Shown: in pieces, positions 16,891-26,114 of the stretch | How positions within the stretch are numbered: the stretch's first letter is position 1 | Layout: every line of letters begins with the position of its first letter | DNA from: Fodinibius sp052060035 | GTDB lineage: Bacteria; Bacteroidota; Rhodothermia; Balneolales; Balneolaceae | Assembly: GCF_052060035.1 (NCBI RefSeq) | Contig: NZ_JBPOEA010000009.1 | Span: 1 to 64,000, forward strand | Length of the DNA stretch: 64,000 bases | Reading direction: 5' to 3' | The notes under the pieces: model-generated | What the model was told of the DNA's origin: nothing | What the model saw: only the letters and a program-made list of their open reading frames with translations | Databases searched by the model: none | Translations under genes and position numbers: made by a program

Positions 16891-19830
16891 TTAGTCTTCG
16901 TCGCTTTGTACATCTTCGAGACTTCGTCGTTCCTCAACAACTTCGTAGTTCTCGATCACGTCGCCAACTTTAATATCATTGTAGTTTACAATACTGATAC
17001 CGCATTCGTACCCGCTTTTCACTTCTTTGACATCATCTTTAAAGCGTTTGAGAGCATCAATTTCTCCATCATAGATTACGACTCCATCGCGTACAACCCG
17101 AACCGGATTATTGCGATTTATTTTACCATCCGTCACATAACATCCAGCAATGGTTCCTACGCTGGATACCTTAAAGATTTCCCGTACTTCAGCATTACCA
17201 TAGAGACGCTCACTAATTTCAGGCGAAAGCATACCTTCCATGGCATCCTTGACTTCATCAACAGCGTCATAAATAACGCTAAAGAGACGAATATCAATTT
17301 CTTCTTCCTCGGCAACTTTTCGTGCGTTGGATGTCGGTCGTACCTGAAAGCCGATAATAATTGCTTCGGAAGCAGAAGCGAGAAGCACATCAGATTCGGT
17401 AATAGCACCGGCTCCTGTATGGATGATATTAACGGAAACCTCCTCGTTGCTTAACTTTTGCAACGCTCCGGAAAGTGCCTCAATAGAACCATCCACATCA
17501 GCCTTAATAATAATATTCAAGTCTTCAATCTCACCGAGTGCAAGACGACGTGAAAGGTCATCAAGACTCATATGCTTAGATTGACGAAGCTCTTGCTCAC
17601 GTTTAATCTGCTGACGCTGATTTGCAATTTCTTTAGCTTTCTTCTCATCATCGAGTACGACCAGTTTATCCCCTGCTTGCGGAATATCATCAAAGCCAGT
17701 CAGCTGCAATGGTGTTGAAGGTCCTGCTGATTCGATTCGTTCGCCATGCTCATTTTCCATGGCTCGAACCCGACCAAAGCATGGTCCGGCAACAAACGGA
17801 TCACCAACTTCGAGCGTACCATTCTGTACCAAGATATTTGAGACAATACCTTTTCCTTTATCAACGCGAGCTTCAAGAACAACCCCATCAGCATTTCGGT
17901 CGGGATTCGCTTTCAACTCCATCAATTCAGATTCAATAAGAACTTTTTCGAGCAGATCAGGAATTCCTTCACCGGTTTTGGCAGAAACTTCTGCAACCTG
18001 GTTTGTACCGCCATACTCTTCAACAATTACATCATGCTCAGCCAGTTGCTGCTTAATTTTATCCGGATTAGCACCAGGCTTGTCCATCTTATTAATGGCA
18101 ACAATAATGGATACGCCGGCTGCTTTAGCGTGATTGATCGCCTCAATGGTTTGCGGCATCACAGCATCATCAGCTGCAACTACAAGAATAACAATATCGG
18201 TAGCCTGAGCACCACGAGAACGCATTGCCGTGAAGGCCTCGTGACCGGGAGTATCAAGAAAGGTAATGGGGCGTCCATCATCAGTAGTAACTTCATAAGC
18301 ACCTACGTGCTGTGTAATACCGCCGGCCTCTCCTTCAGCGACCTGAGATTTTCGTATATAATCAAGTAATGAAGTTTTACCGTGATCAACGTGACCCATA
18401 ACCGTAATAATAGGTGCACGCGGTTGCAGATCTTCCGGATCGTCCTCTTCTAATTCAATTTCTTCAATGGCCTCATCGGCATCAATAAATTCAACCTCAT
18501 AACCATATTCCTCGGCAACAAGCTCAATGGTACTGGCATCTAATCGCTGGTTGATGGAAACCATCATACCGAGATCCATACAAGTCGTAATCACATCATT
18601 GGCTTGCACATCCATCAACTCGGCAAGATCACTGACCGTAATAAATTCAGTTGCCTCGATAACTTGATCTTCAAGTTCCTCAAGCTCTTGTTGCAACTGT
18701 TCTTCTTCCTCGCGTTCCTCTTTTCGTTGTCGGCGACGCTTCTGACGTTTACTACCAACAGTTTCGGACGACTGCATTTTTTGCAGCGTCTCTTTCATTT
18801 TTTGTTCTACATCTTCCTCATCAACACGACTTCCACGCCGTTTGCGACGCTTCTTCTTACCCTTATCTTTCTTCTTGCTTTTCTTGTTTTCACGCTTCGA
18901 GGATTTAGTATTAGACCCGTCCTCATCTTCTTCACGACGGTCTTTTTTACGCTTACGTTTTTTTCGTCGCTTGGGCTTACTTTCATCAATTTTAACCTTG
19001 CCCACAACTTTGGTTCCCTTCAGTCTGCCGGCATGGCCTCGGATTACTCCTTGCTCCTCATCTTCATCCGGCTCATCTTCATACTCTTCATCATCCTCGT
19101 CTTCTTCATCAGACTCTTTCCCCTCATCCTGTACTTCTGCTTCCTCATCATCTTCATCATCCTCGATTTCTTCGGACGTATCCTCTTCTTCATCGGCTTC
19201 AAGATCTTCATCTTCGGTCTCCTCGGAAGTATCCTCTTCGTCACCAGGTTCTTCTATAACTTCTTTTGTTTCTGTCTCTACCTCTTCCTCTTGAGCATCT
19301 TCAACATCTTCATCAGCAGCTTCATCTTTGTCCTCTGAATCCCCTTCAGCTTCAACATTTTCCTCTTCTTTATCAGCAACCTCTGGTTCATCAGCTTGTT
19401 GCTCTACTTCAGGCTCCTCTTTTTCTGAAGTTTCAACTTTGGCAGGTTGTTCCTCCTCAACTTCCGCTTCAGGCTCTTCCTCCTCTTTAGGCTTGAGTCC
19501 TTCTATTTCTTCCTCTTCCTGAGGCTCAATCGGAAGATCTTCATCTTCAAGAGGTTCCAGATAATCTTCGACAGATACACTTTCATTTCGGCTGGCACGA
19601 ATTTGATTACGGCGATTCTCATACTCTTCTTTCGCCTTTGCGTGCTGCTTGCTTTTTTCTTTATCAACACCATAAACCTCTTCCAGCGCCTCGTACATTT
19701 CGGGCGTAATTTTGGAATTTGGTTTATTGTCAATTTCAAAGCCCTCATCCGATAACGAATCTACGATAGAGGAGGTAGAAACATTAAATTCGGATGCTAC
19801 TTTGAATAATCGTCTTGTCTTCTTGGACAT
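16891..19830 (-). CDS. infB: Translation initiation factor IF-2, acidic N-terminal extension
   Basis: A 979-residue IF2. The conserved half (about 470-979) has the G1 loop GHVDHGKTS, DTPGHEAFT (G3) and NKMD (G4), then domains II-IV, which bind initiator tRNA. The N-terminus has an IF2N domain (1-50), followed by about 200 residues made almost wholly of Glu and Asp and then a Lys/Arg-rich stretch before a second IF2N-like domain. It delivers fMet-tRNA to the 30S subunit. The long charged region is low complexity and probably disordered. Confidence 0.97.
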   Translation of the reverse strand: MSKKTRRLFKVASEFNVSTSSIVDSLSDEGFEIDNKPNSKITPEMYEALEEVYGVDKEKSKQHAKAKEEYENRRNQIRASRNESVSVEDYLEPLEDEDLPIEPQEEEEIEGLKPKEEEEPEAEVEEEQPAKVETSEKEEPEVEQQADEPEVADKEEENVEAEGDSEDKDEAADEDVEDAQEEEVETETKEVIEEPGDEEDTSEETEDEDLEADEEEDTSEEIEDDEDDEEAEVQDEGKESDEEDEDDEEYEDEPDEDEEQGVIRGHAGRLKGTKVVGKVKIDESKPKRRKKRKRKKDRREEDEDGSNTKSSKRENKKSKKKDKGKKKRRKRRGSRVDEEDVEQKMKETLQKMQSSETVGSKRQKRRRQRKEEREEEEQLQQELEELEDQVIEATEFITVSDLAELMDVQANDVITTCMDLGMMVSINQRLDASTIELVAEEYGYEVEFIDADEAIEEIELEEDDPEDLQPRAPIITVMGHVDHGKTSLLDYIRKSQVAEGEAGGITQHVGAYEVTTDDGRPITFLDTPGHEAFTAMRSRGAQATDIVILVVAADDAVMPQTIEAINHAKAAGVSIIVAINKMDKPGANPDKIKQQLAEHDVIVEEYGGTNQVAEVSAKTGEGIPDLLEKVLIESELMELKANPDRNADGVVLEARVDKGKGIVSNILVQNGTLEVGDPFVAGPCFGRVRAMENEHGERIESAGPSTPLQLTGFDDIPQAGDKLVVLDDEKKAKEIANQRQQIKREQELRQSKHMSLDDLSRRLALGEIEDLNIIIKADVDGSIEALSGALQKLSNEEVSVNIIHTGAGAITESDVLLASASEAIIIGFQVRPTSNARKVAEEEEIDIRLFSVIYDAVDEVKDAMEGMLSPEISERLYGNAEVREIFKVSSVGTIAGCYVTDGKINRNNPVRVVRDGVVIYDGEIDALKRFKDDVKEVKSGYECGISIVNYNDIKVGDVIENYEVVEERRSLEDVQSDED

Positions 19831-19929
19831 ATATATTTGTTTCTGAAAAAGTACGTTCGTTATTATCTGTTACACTAATCGAGTACCTTAGTATAAGGTA
19901 AAACAGGATTCTTGGAAATGTAAGTTCTA

Positions 19930-21183
19930 TTATTCTTCGTCTTCAAATTCATACGCAATAATATCGATGATGCGCTCGGCTTCATCTTCGGTAATCTTAC
20001 CTTCTGTCCGCCGAACAATTTCCTCCTCATCCAGTTCTAATACCTGTCGAGCGGTATCGCAACCAATTTCGTGAAGCGTTTCAATAACTTCAGGGCCAAA
20101 ATCGATTTCAAATTCGCCGAGATCAATATCGTCCTCTTCTTCCACTTCGCGATAAACGTCAATTTCACAGTTGGCAAGTTTTGAAGCCAGTCGAATATTT
20201 ACCCCGCCCTTTCCAATAGCTTTTGAAACTTCATCAGCGGGAACCAACACCTTTGCATGTTCGCCATCGTCGCTAAGTTCTACACTCAAGACCTTTGCCG
20301 GCTGTAATGCACGCTTAATAAATTCGTGTTTGTCATCAGTGTAATTGATGACATCAATATTTTCGTTTTGAAGCTCCCGCACAATAGCATGGATACGGAC
20401 CCCTTTCATCCCCACACATGCGCCAACGGGATCTACACGCTCATCGTGTGAAATTACGGCTACTTTTGATCGATCACCAGGCTCACGGGCAATGCGAACA
20501 AGATCAATAATTCCATCAAAAACCTCTGGAATTTCGTTCTCAAACAACCGCTCTAAAAATAGCGGAGAAGTTCGCGAAATAATAACTGATGGGTTCCCGT
20601 GATAACGCTTCACCTCTTTTACCACAGCACGTATGGTATCTCCTTTGTGATACCGATCTTTGTATATCTGTTCATCTTTGGGAAGCGTAAGTTCTACGCC
20701 ATTGTGGTTCACTAACATTTCGTGATTACGAATCTGATAGACATCACCCAGAACAATTTCCCCAACGCGATCAGAATACTCTTCAAATACATTATCCTTC
20801 TCAATTTCACGGATACGCTGAGCCAACTGTTGCCGCGCCATCATTACAGCGCGCCGTCCAAAATCACGAATATCAAGTTCCTGTGCATATTCATCATACA
20901 ACTCAAGATCGGGATCCTGCTTCTGGGCTTCTTCAAGCGTAATCTCCTGTACCTCATCAGTAAGTTCTTCTTCAGGTACAACTTCACGAATATGGAGAAT
21001 CTGCACTTCCCCGCGATCAGCATTTAAAATAACTTCAAAAGCTTCATCGGAACCATATTTCTTACGAATCATGGTTCTAAAGACATCTTCAAGGATTGAA
21101 AGAAGAAGATCCTTGTTGATATCTTTGTCTTTGGCAATCTCGGCGAAAGATTGAATAATCTGTTTTGAAATATCGTTTGACAT
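19930..21183 (-). CDS. nusA: Transcription termination/antitermination factor NusA
   Basis: A 417-residue NusA. It has the N-terminal RNA-polymerase-binding domain (1-125), an S1 domain (about 130-200), and two KH domains including VGACVGMKGVRIHAIVREL and IGKGGVNIRLASKL (about 325-338). A short helix-hairpin-helix acidic repeat is at the C-terminus. The second acidic repeat of E. coli NusA is absent. It controls pausing, termination and antitermination, and is encoded between rimP and infB. Confidence 0.97.
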   Translation of the reverse strand: MSNDISKQIIQSFAEIAKDKDINKDLLLSILEDVFRTMIRKKYGSDEAFEVILNADRGEVQILHIREVVPEEELTDEVQEITLEEAQKQDPDLELYDEYAQELDIRDFGRRAVMMARQQLAQRIREIEKDNVFEEYSDRVGEIVLGDVYQIRNHEMLVNHNGVELTLPKDEQIYKDRYHKGDTIRAVVKEVKRYHGNPSVIISRTSPLFLERLFENEIPEVFDGIIDLVRIAREPGDRSKVAVISHDERVDPVGACVGMKGVRIHAIVRELQNENIDVINYTDDKHEFIKRALQPAKVLSVELSDDGEHAKVLVPADEVSKAIGKGGVNIRLASKLANCEIDVYREVEEEDDIDLGEFEIDFGPEVIETLHEIGCDTARQVLELDEEEIVRRTEGKITEDEAERIIDIIAYEFEDEE

Positions 21184-21207
21184 CAGTTAGCTCCTGTCTG
21201 CTTAAAA

Positions 21208-21669
21208 TTATTTAAATGAAGGAATTATTTTAGTTTCAACCAGGTCGTCAAATGCAATTTTCTTGATTGACTCGTCATCTAAACCAACAACAATATGGTC
21301 ATCATCCACTTCTTTTAGTGTACCCTCAATTTTGGTGTACTCACCGTCTTTTTTGAACTTAAATTTTGCTTCGCGTCCTACATTTTTAGGATATTGACGA
21401 CGATCTATCAGAGGGCGACTTAATCCCGGCGATGAAACATTGATCCGATACCTTCCGGAAAACACATCGTGCGCGTCCATCAAAAAACCGAGTTCATTAC
21501 TTACCTCAGCGCATTCATCCATATTAACACCGCGATCTTCGGCATCTATCGACACCCATATTTCCGGGGTATCTCCACCTTTAATCTCAACATCAACAAG
21601 AAAAAAATCAGTCGTTGACAATACTGATTCTGCAAGTTCTGAAATAGTATTTATGACTTTGTTTGGCAC
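21208..21669 (-). CDS. rimP: Ribosome maturation factor RimP
   Basis: The open frame runs up to an ATG at 21831, but RimP proteins are about 150 residues. The part before residue 55 looks unlike protein and contains a terminator-like hairpin. A GTG at 21669 gives 153 residues beginning just before NKVINTISELAESVLSTTDF and is chosen. Conserved segments are DVEIKGGDTPEIWVSIDAEDRG and VSSPGLSRPLIDRRQYPKNVG. RimP helps 30S maturation. It heads the nusA-infB operon. Confidence 0.88.
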   Translation of the reverse strand: MPNKVINTISELAESVLSTTDFFLVDVEIKGGDTPEIWVSIDAEDRGVNMDECAEVSNELGFLMDAHDVFSGRYRINVSSPGLSRPLIDRRQYPKNVGREAKFKFKKDGEYTKIEGTLKEVDDDHIVVGLDDESIKKIAFDDLVETKIIPSFK

Positions 21670-21686
21670 GGTTTTCCTAATTTTAG

Positions 21687-21724
21687 GTACAAAAAAAAGT
21701 GAGGACCTTTCGGCGCTCACTTTT
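21687..21724 (-). promoter_or_regulatory. Terminator-like hairpin in the rimP leader
   Basis: On the minus strand AAAAGTGAG (21724-21716) pairs with CTCACTTTT (21703-21695), enclosing a CC-GAAA-GG mini-hairpin. A run of eight T follows from the last arm bases. It ends about 20 bases before the preferred rimP GTG. It has all parts of an intrinsic terminator, but it stands ahead of the operon, so it is read as an attenuator or as the end of a short upstream RNA. Confidence 0.7.
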
Positions 21725-21897
21725 AAGCAATTGAAGATATCGTTATTACGTCTAAAAAACAACTGAACCCGCAACTCTTTTCCCAATGTTTTATCTACCG
21801 GAAAGCAATGGTTAACTTTTCTTGAATGCATTAATTAAACTTCTGTATACTAACACCGACAAAAACAATTACAGCAAACTTTATATCACAACTATAA

Positions 21898-22377
21898 ATG
21901 AGAATCGAATTCGCCCTGATAACTGCTATAATACTTACTTTTAGTTTTTTGGGCTGCACACAAGAAGAAACAAAGGAAAACAATAAGAGTGAAGGAAGAA
22001 CCCTGAGCTATGAACAGTCTGTTTCGTTCTTAGCTACCGGTGGAGATACATTAACAACAATTAATGTCGCCATTGCTGACAGTGATAAAGAACGTAATCA
22101 GGGATTAATGGATGTGCGAGATTTGCCCTCCGACAAAGGTATGTTATTTATTTTTGATGAAAACCAACCCCGCAGTTTCTGGATGGCTAATACGCCGCTG
22201 TCCCTGGATATCATTTTTGTCAATGCGGACTATAAAATTGTACGAATCCATCATAGCGCTCAACCCTATTCCGAAAAAAGCTTCAGCTCAGAAAAACCCG
22301 CAAAATATGTGATAGAAACCAATGGCGGGTTCTGTATTGCTCATGACATTCAGGAGGGGACAAAAGTCAGCTTCTAA
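21898..22377 (+). CDS. DUF192 family lipoprotein
   Basis: A 159-residue lipoprotein with a signal peptide and lipobox FLGC (Cys20), followed by a DUF192 domain. Hallmarks are the N-terminal ADSDKERNQGLMDVRDLPSD region, GMLFIFDENQPRSFWMANT, and SLDIIFVNADYKIV. DUF192 proteins are common secreted or membrane-attached proteins without a settled function. The gene is transcribed alone, divergent from rimP and convergent with the next gene. Confidence 0.88.
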   Translation: MRIEFALITAIILTFSFLGCTQEETKENNKSEGRTLSYEQSVSFLATGGDTLTTINVAIADSDKERNQGLMDVRDLPSDKGMLFIFDENQPRSFWMANTPLSLDIIFVNADYKIVRIHHSAQPYSEKSFSSEKPAKYVIETNGGFCIAHDIQEGTKVSF

Positions 22378-22429
22378 AAAACGAGACAGAATCACGAATC
22401 AACATAGAGCAGGGAAGCAAAACAACTCT

Positions 22430-22831
22430 TTAATTGACGGTAATATTCAGTTTAATCAACGTTATATTTTGGGCCGCATTTGTTCTACCTAATCCTGTAC
22501 CAAGCTTGAGCTCAACATAGTCTGTTCCTTGGAAGGTACCTTCTGGTTTATATTGATAGACAGCCTCCCAATTGGTCGTCGAGTCACGAACGATAGTACT
22601 TATCACAAAATTTTGGGGCTGCTTCGTAATTACAACGGTCTCTTCATCACCAGATATTCCGGTCTGGTATTTAAGAACCTCAGAATTAGTTATGGAGAGA
22701 TACTTTATTTCTTCTTGAATGTTTGGATCTGTTATATCTTGGCATCCGAACAAAAAGAAAAATGGAAGTACAGCAAGTAAAACAAAGAAATAACTTTTCA
22801 GCTTAACGTCTTTACTTTTTACACTGCACAC
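22430..22831 (-). CDS. Hypothetical lipoprotein
   Basis: A 133-residue protein I do not recognise. It has a basic start, a hydrophobic signal segment and lipobox LFGC (Cys30). The remaining 100 residues are rich in Thr, Val and Asn with alternating polar/hydrophobic residues, which suggests a small beta sandwich. It lies 41 bases downstream of fbp on the same strand and could be the last gene of that operon. Confidence 0.65.
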   Translation of the reverse strand: MCSVKSKDVKLKSYFFVLLAVLPFFFLFGCQDITDPNIQEEIKYLSITNSEVLKYQTGISGDEETVVITKQPQNFVISTIVRDSTTNWEAVYQYKPEGTFQGTDYVELKLGTGLGRTNAAQNITLIKLNITVN

Positions 22832-22872
22832 AATTGCCCGAATTATCTACTTGATGATAAAAAGAACAACTT

Positions 22873-23904
22873 CTACGCATTAATTGCCTGATGATTGTAC
22901 TCTTCAAGAAACTCTTTCACTTTCAAAACGTTCTGTTTTGATCCGATAAAAATTGGAGTTCGCTGATGAATGCTATCGGGTTCAATTTCTAAAATACGAC
23001 CTTCTCCATCGATAGCCATTCCCCCAGCCTGTTCAATTAAAAAACTTAATGGATTGCATTCATACATCAGCCGCAATTTTCCGTTCGGATATTGACTACT
23101 GTTGGGATAAATGAAAATACCACCCGTAATGAGGGTCCGATGCACATCCGCCACCATCGAGCCAATATAACGTGCCTTATATGGACGACTGCTTTCAGGA
23201 TCTTCCACCTGACAATATTTGACATACTTTTTAAGCCCTTCATCCCAGGAATGGTAACTACCCTCATTTACACTGTAGATTGTTCCATGATCTGGAATTT
23301 TCACATCATCATCCGATAAAATAAATTCTCCAATACTGGGATCAAGCGTAAATACAGATACTCCTAAACCTGTTGTATAGGCCATTAACGTACTTGAGCC
23401 ATATAAGACATAGCCGGCTGCTACCTGCTTTAATCCTGATTGCAGGGCATCATCCTCACTCAGTTGTTCGGTTTCGGAGTTTTTACGCATGTAAATAGAA
23501 AAAATACTCCCGATGGAAACATTGACATCAATGTTGGAAGAACCATCTAATGGGTCCAGATATACAATATATTTACCTCCATCATTGTCCAGCTCTACAA
23601 TGCCATCATTTTCTTCAGAAATCACCATGCACGTAATTTCTGAACGATTCAAAGCCGAAATAAGCTGCTTATCAGCAAATAAATCCAATTTCTTAACAGA
23701 TTCTCCATGCACATTTGTCGTACCGTCTTCTCCTAAAATATTTGTAATTCCGGCCTTGTTTACCTCCCTTGATATAATTTTTGCTGCTAAGCCGATATCA
23801 CGAAGCAGTTGTGACAACTCCCCCGTAGCCCCCGGAAATTTATTCTGAGCCTGAATAATATATTCTTCCAGGGTAATCACGCGATTTGTTTTTCGGTCTA
23901 CCAT
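22873..23904 (-). CDS. fbp: Fructose-1,6-bisphosphatase, class I
   Basis: A 343-residue class I FBPase. It has the metal-binding motif YLDPLDGSSNIDVNVSIGSIFSIY (about 115-138), the VISEEND segment, and the substrate-binding GGIFIYPNSSQYPNGKLRLMYE. It removes the 1-phosphate of fructose-1,6-bisphosphate in gluconeogenesis. The length matches the family. Confidence 0.96.
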   Translation of the reverse strand: MVDRKTNRVITLEEYIIQAQNKFPGATGELSQLLRDIGLAAKIISREVNKAGITNILGEDGTTNVHGESVKKLDLFADKQLISALNRSEITCMVISEENDGIVELDNDGGKYIVYLDPLDGSSNIDVNVSIGSIFSIYMRKNSETEQLSEDDALQSGLKQVAAGYVLYGSSTLMAYTTGLGVSVFTLDPSIGEFILSDDDVKIPDHGTIYSVNEGSYHSWDEGLKKYVKYCQVEDPESSRPYKARYIGSMVADVHRTLITGGIFIYPNSSQYPNGKLRLMYECNPLSFLIEQAGGMAIDGEGRILEIEPDSIHQRTPIFIGSKQNVLKVKEFLEEYNHQAINA

Positions 23905-23953
23905 ACCTTCCCTCTTTTGCTGATCATTTTTTTGTGATTGTTATGAATGATGT

Positions 23954-24541
23954 TCATATAAAATTCTGATATATAATTTCGGCTTTCTTTTCGAGTTCCT
24001 CAAGTGATCCATTGTTACGGATAACATAATCCACTTGATCGGTAGCTTTTTTTAAATCCCGCTGTTTGTCTATGCGTTGTTGTATATGGGCCTCAGAACT
24101 TCTATCCCGCTCTTTTACGCGCTTGATACGATGTTTTTCATCAGCCAGTACCAACACGATATAGTCAAGAAATCCGGGCTCTAAATTTTCCAACAACAAA
24201 GCCGCTTCATAGACAAAAACTTCATATCCCTGTGCCTCGGCTTCTTTAATTATTTGGGATGCCGCCTCGGGCATTTTGGGATGTACAATAGCATTCAACT
24301 CTTTTACCCTGCCTTTTTCAAAGGCCTCGGAGGCTAAATGGTTTGTATTTAGTTTTCCATCATCCGAAAAGGATTCAACACCAAACACATCAATTAATTG
24401 CTGTTTAACCTCGGCATTGGTCACCATCACCTTCTTGGCAAGATCATCAGCATTTAATACATAAGCACCCAACTGTGCCCATATATCACAGACTGTGGAC
24501 TTGCCGCTCCCAATCCCTCCGGTGACTCCAACGGTAACCAT
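23954..24541 (-). CDS. coaE: Dephospho-CoA kinase
   Basis: A 195-residue kinase with P-loop GGIGSGKS (8-15) near the N-terminus, the LNADDLAKKVM segment, and the VYEAALLLENLEPGFLDYIV and RDRSSEAHIQQRI lid features of CoaE. It phosphorylates the ribose 3'-hydroxyl in the last step of CoA synthesis. Its ATG overlaps the prfB stop codon by one base. Confidence 0.94.
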   Translation of the reverse strand: MVTVGVTGGIGSGKSTVCDIWAQLGAYVLNADDLAKKVMVTNAEVKQQLIDVFGVESFSDDGKLNTNHLASEAFEKGRVKELNAIVHPKMPEAASQIIKEAEAQGYEVFVYEAALLLENLEPGFLDYIVLVLADEKHRIKRVKERDRSSEAHIQQRIDKQRDLKKATDQVDYVIRNNGSLEELEKKAEIIYQNFI

Positions 24542-25675
24542 TATTCTGTTTTATCTGATGCAGAAATGGAAAGCAGGTACTCGTTAATAAACTCATCGAG
24601 CTCACCATCCATAACCGCATCGGTATTAGAAGTTTCGTAATCAGTACGATGATCTTTCACCATATTATAGGGATGGAATACATACGAACGTATTTGTGAT
24701 CCCCATTCGATATCTTTTTTCGAATCTTCGAGCTTTTGTTTATTCCGCTCTTTGATCTGCTTCTCCAACTCATAAATCTTAGATTTAAGCAACGTCATGG
24801 CCTGTTCACGGTTTTGTTTCTGAGATCGCTCCTGTTGACACTCGGCAACTACGCGCTGCTCTGTTCCATCCGAGAGTTCGCCCTCCCAAATCAGGCGAAC
24901 AGCCGTTTCAGTTTTATTAACATGCTGACCGCCCGCTCCGCTGGCACGAAAACGCTGTAATTCTACCTTACTCTCATCGATATCTACCTCAATGGTATCA
25001 TCCACTACGGGAGAAACAAAAACTGAGCAAAATGAGGTATGTCTGCGTGAGTTGCTATCAAAGGGAGAAATACGGACCAGCCGATGCACACCACTTTCAG
25101 CCTTTAAAAAACCATAGGCAAACTCCCCTTTAACCTGCACCGTAGCACTTTTAAGTCCGGCTACATCCCCCTGCTGATATTCCATCACGGAAATATCATA
25201 ATCATGATTTTTTGCCCACCGCGTGTACATGCGATATAGCATTTCTGCCCAATCCTGGCTCTCCGTTCCACCGGCGCCCGGATTAAAAGTCAGGATAGCG
25301 TCGCGATGATCGTCTTCACCGCGCAGCATATTTCGCAATTCAAGGTCTTCTACCCCCTTCTCCAGCTTTTTAATCTCCTGCTCCAACTCATTGCCTACCT
25401 CTTCTCCTTCATCCAGAAATTCCTGATAGACCTTAATACTTTCACGCAGATCATCCAGCCGATCCCAACTTTTGACCATACTCTTTTCATGATCCAACTT
25501 TTTCATAATTCGACGGGCTTCGTCGGGATCATTCCAAAAATCAGGATCCTGCGTCTGCTCTTGTAGCTCTATGATATTTACTTTTCGCTGATCGTAGTCA
25601 AAGATACCCCCTGAGCGCATCCACACGCTCAAATAATTCATTAATATGATCTGAATTTATTGTTGTTGTATTCAC
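24541..25675 (-). CDS. prfB: Peptide chain release factor 2 (programmed +1 frameshift)
   Basis: RF2 with SPF (codon recognition, in VRISPFDSNSRRHTS) and GGQ (GAGGQHVNKTETAVR). The uninterrupted frame starting at an ATG at 25641 reads out of phase with the real N-terminus. In the other frame a GTG at 25675 begins 25 codons that end LFERVDALRGYL, then UGA at 25600-25598. Ribosomes must shift +1 on CUU-UGA to continue with DYDQRK. The joined protein is 377 residues. RF2 reads UGA and UAA, so the shift is autoregulatory. The next gene, coaE, overlaps by one base. Confidence 0.93.
25598..25612 (-). promoter_or_regulatory. Programmed +1 frameshift site of prfB
   Basis: On the minus strand the message reads AGG-GGG-UAU-CUU-UGA-C. 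This is the known prfB arrangement: a Shine-Dalgarno-like AGGGGG, a three-base spacer, the slippery CUU and the in-frame UGA stop followed by C. RF2 shortage at the UGA favours the shift. Confidence 0.95.
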
Positions 25676-25717
25676 TGCTCACTCTTTTTTCAACATTCAA
25701 ATTTCAATTAACGGATT

Positions 25718-25972
25718 TCATTTACGCCCCAGCTTACCCAAGATAAATCCCAAAGCAATACCACCCATAAAACCAATAAGCACACCTTCTTCGGGATGGG
25801 TGCGCACGTAACGCCGAGCTTCCCGGTAATCTCTATTTAACTCATTTTGTAATTCGGCCTGCTCTTCCTTCAAGCGATCTATCAATTTTTCATAGCCCTT
25901 AATCTTTTCGCGCTTTTTCTTTTCGGTGGTTGGTTCACTCTTTTCTTCTGAATGTTCTTTCTTGTCAGCCAT
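25718..25972 (-). CDS. Small charged protein with C-terminal membrane anchor
   Basis: An 84-residue protein. The first 35 residues are Glu/Lys-rich, the middle (about 28-60) is a helix of coiled-coil type, and the C-terminus has one glycine-rich membrane segment (GVLIGFMGGIALGFILGKLG). This layout is that of the ElaB/YqjD/DUF883 group, inner-membrane proteins some of which bind ribosomes in E. coli. The likeness is in architecture only. It is the first gene ahead of prfB. Confidence 0.7.
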   Translation of the reverse strand: MADKKEHSEEKSEPTTEKKKREKIKGYEKLIDRLKEEQAELQNELNRDYREARRYVRTHPEEGVLIGFMGGIALGFILGKLGRK

Positions 25973-26000
25973 AATTGTAATGTATTATTTAAGGTTTACT

Positions 26001-26031
26001 CAAAGATACAAATTCTAAATCGAATCACATT
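26001..26031 (-). promoter_or_regulatory. Candidate promoter for the small protein-prfB-coaE group
   Basis: TATCTTTG on the minus strand (26008-26001) is a perfect -7 element, about 28 bases before the ATG at 25972. Nineteen bases upstream lies AATG (26031-26028), a poor match to the -33 TTG. Confidence 0.45.
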
Positions 26032-26114
26032 TTTAAATTATATTTTTTGCGCGATTAAAAGAAGCTACTCCAATTCATATCCCTTACATATAAAAGCTGT
26101 ATTTATAAGTTTGT

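Noticed and set aside
18604..19338. Long plus-strand frames opposite infB (also 18842-19294)
   Set aside because: They are the antisense of the Glu/Asp-rich and Lys-rich part of IF2, giving Ser/Phe/Leu-rich nonsense protein. Low-complexity GAA/GAT codons remove stops on the other strand.
21670..21831. N-terminal extension of rimP to ATG 21831
   Set aside because: It would add 54 residues unlike any RimP and cross a terminator hairpin with an eight-T run. The GTG at 21669 gives the normal length.
26106..26113. TAAGTTTG as a promoter for btaA
   Set aside because: It matches TAnnTTTG but lies directly before the ATG, so transcription would begin inside the gene, and no TTG stands 19-21 bases upstream.
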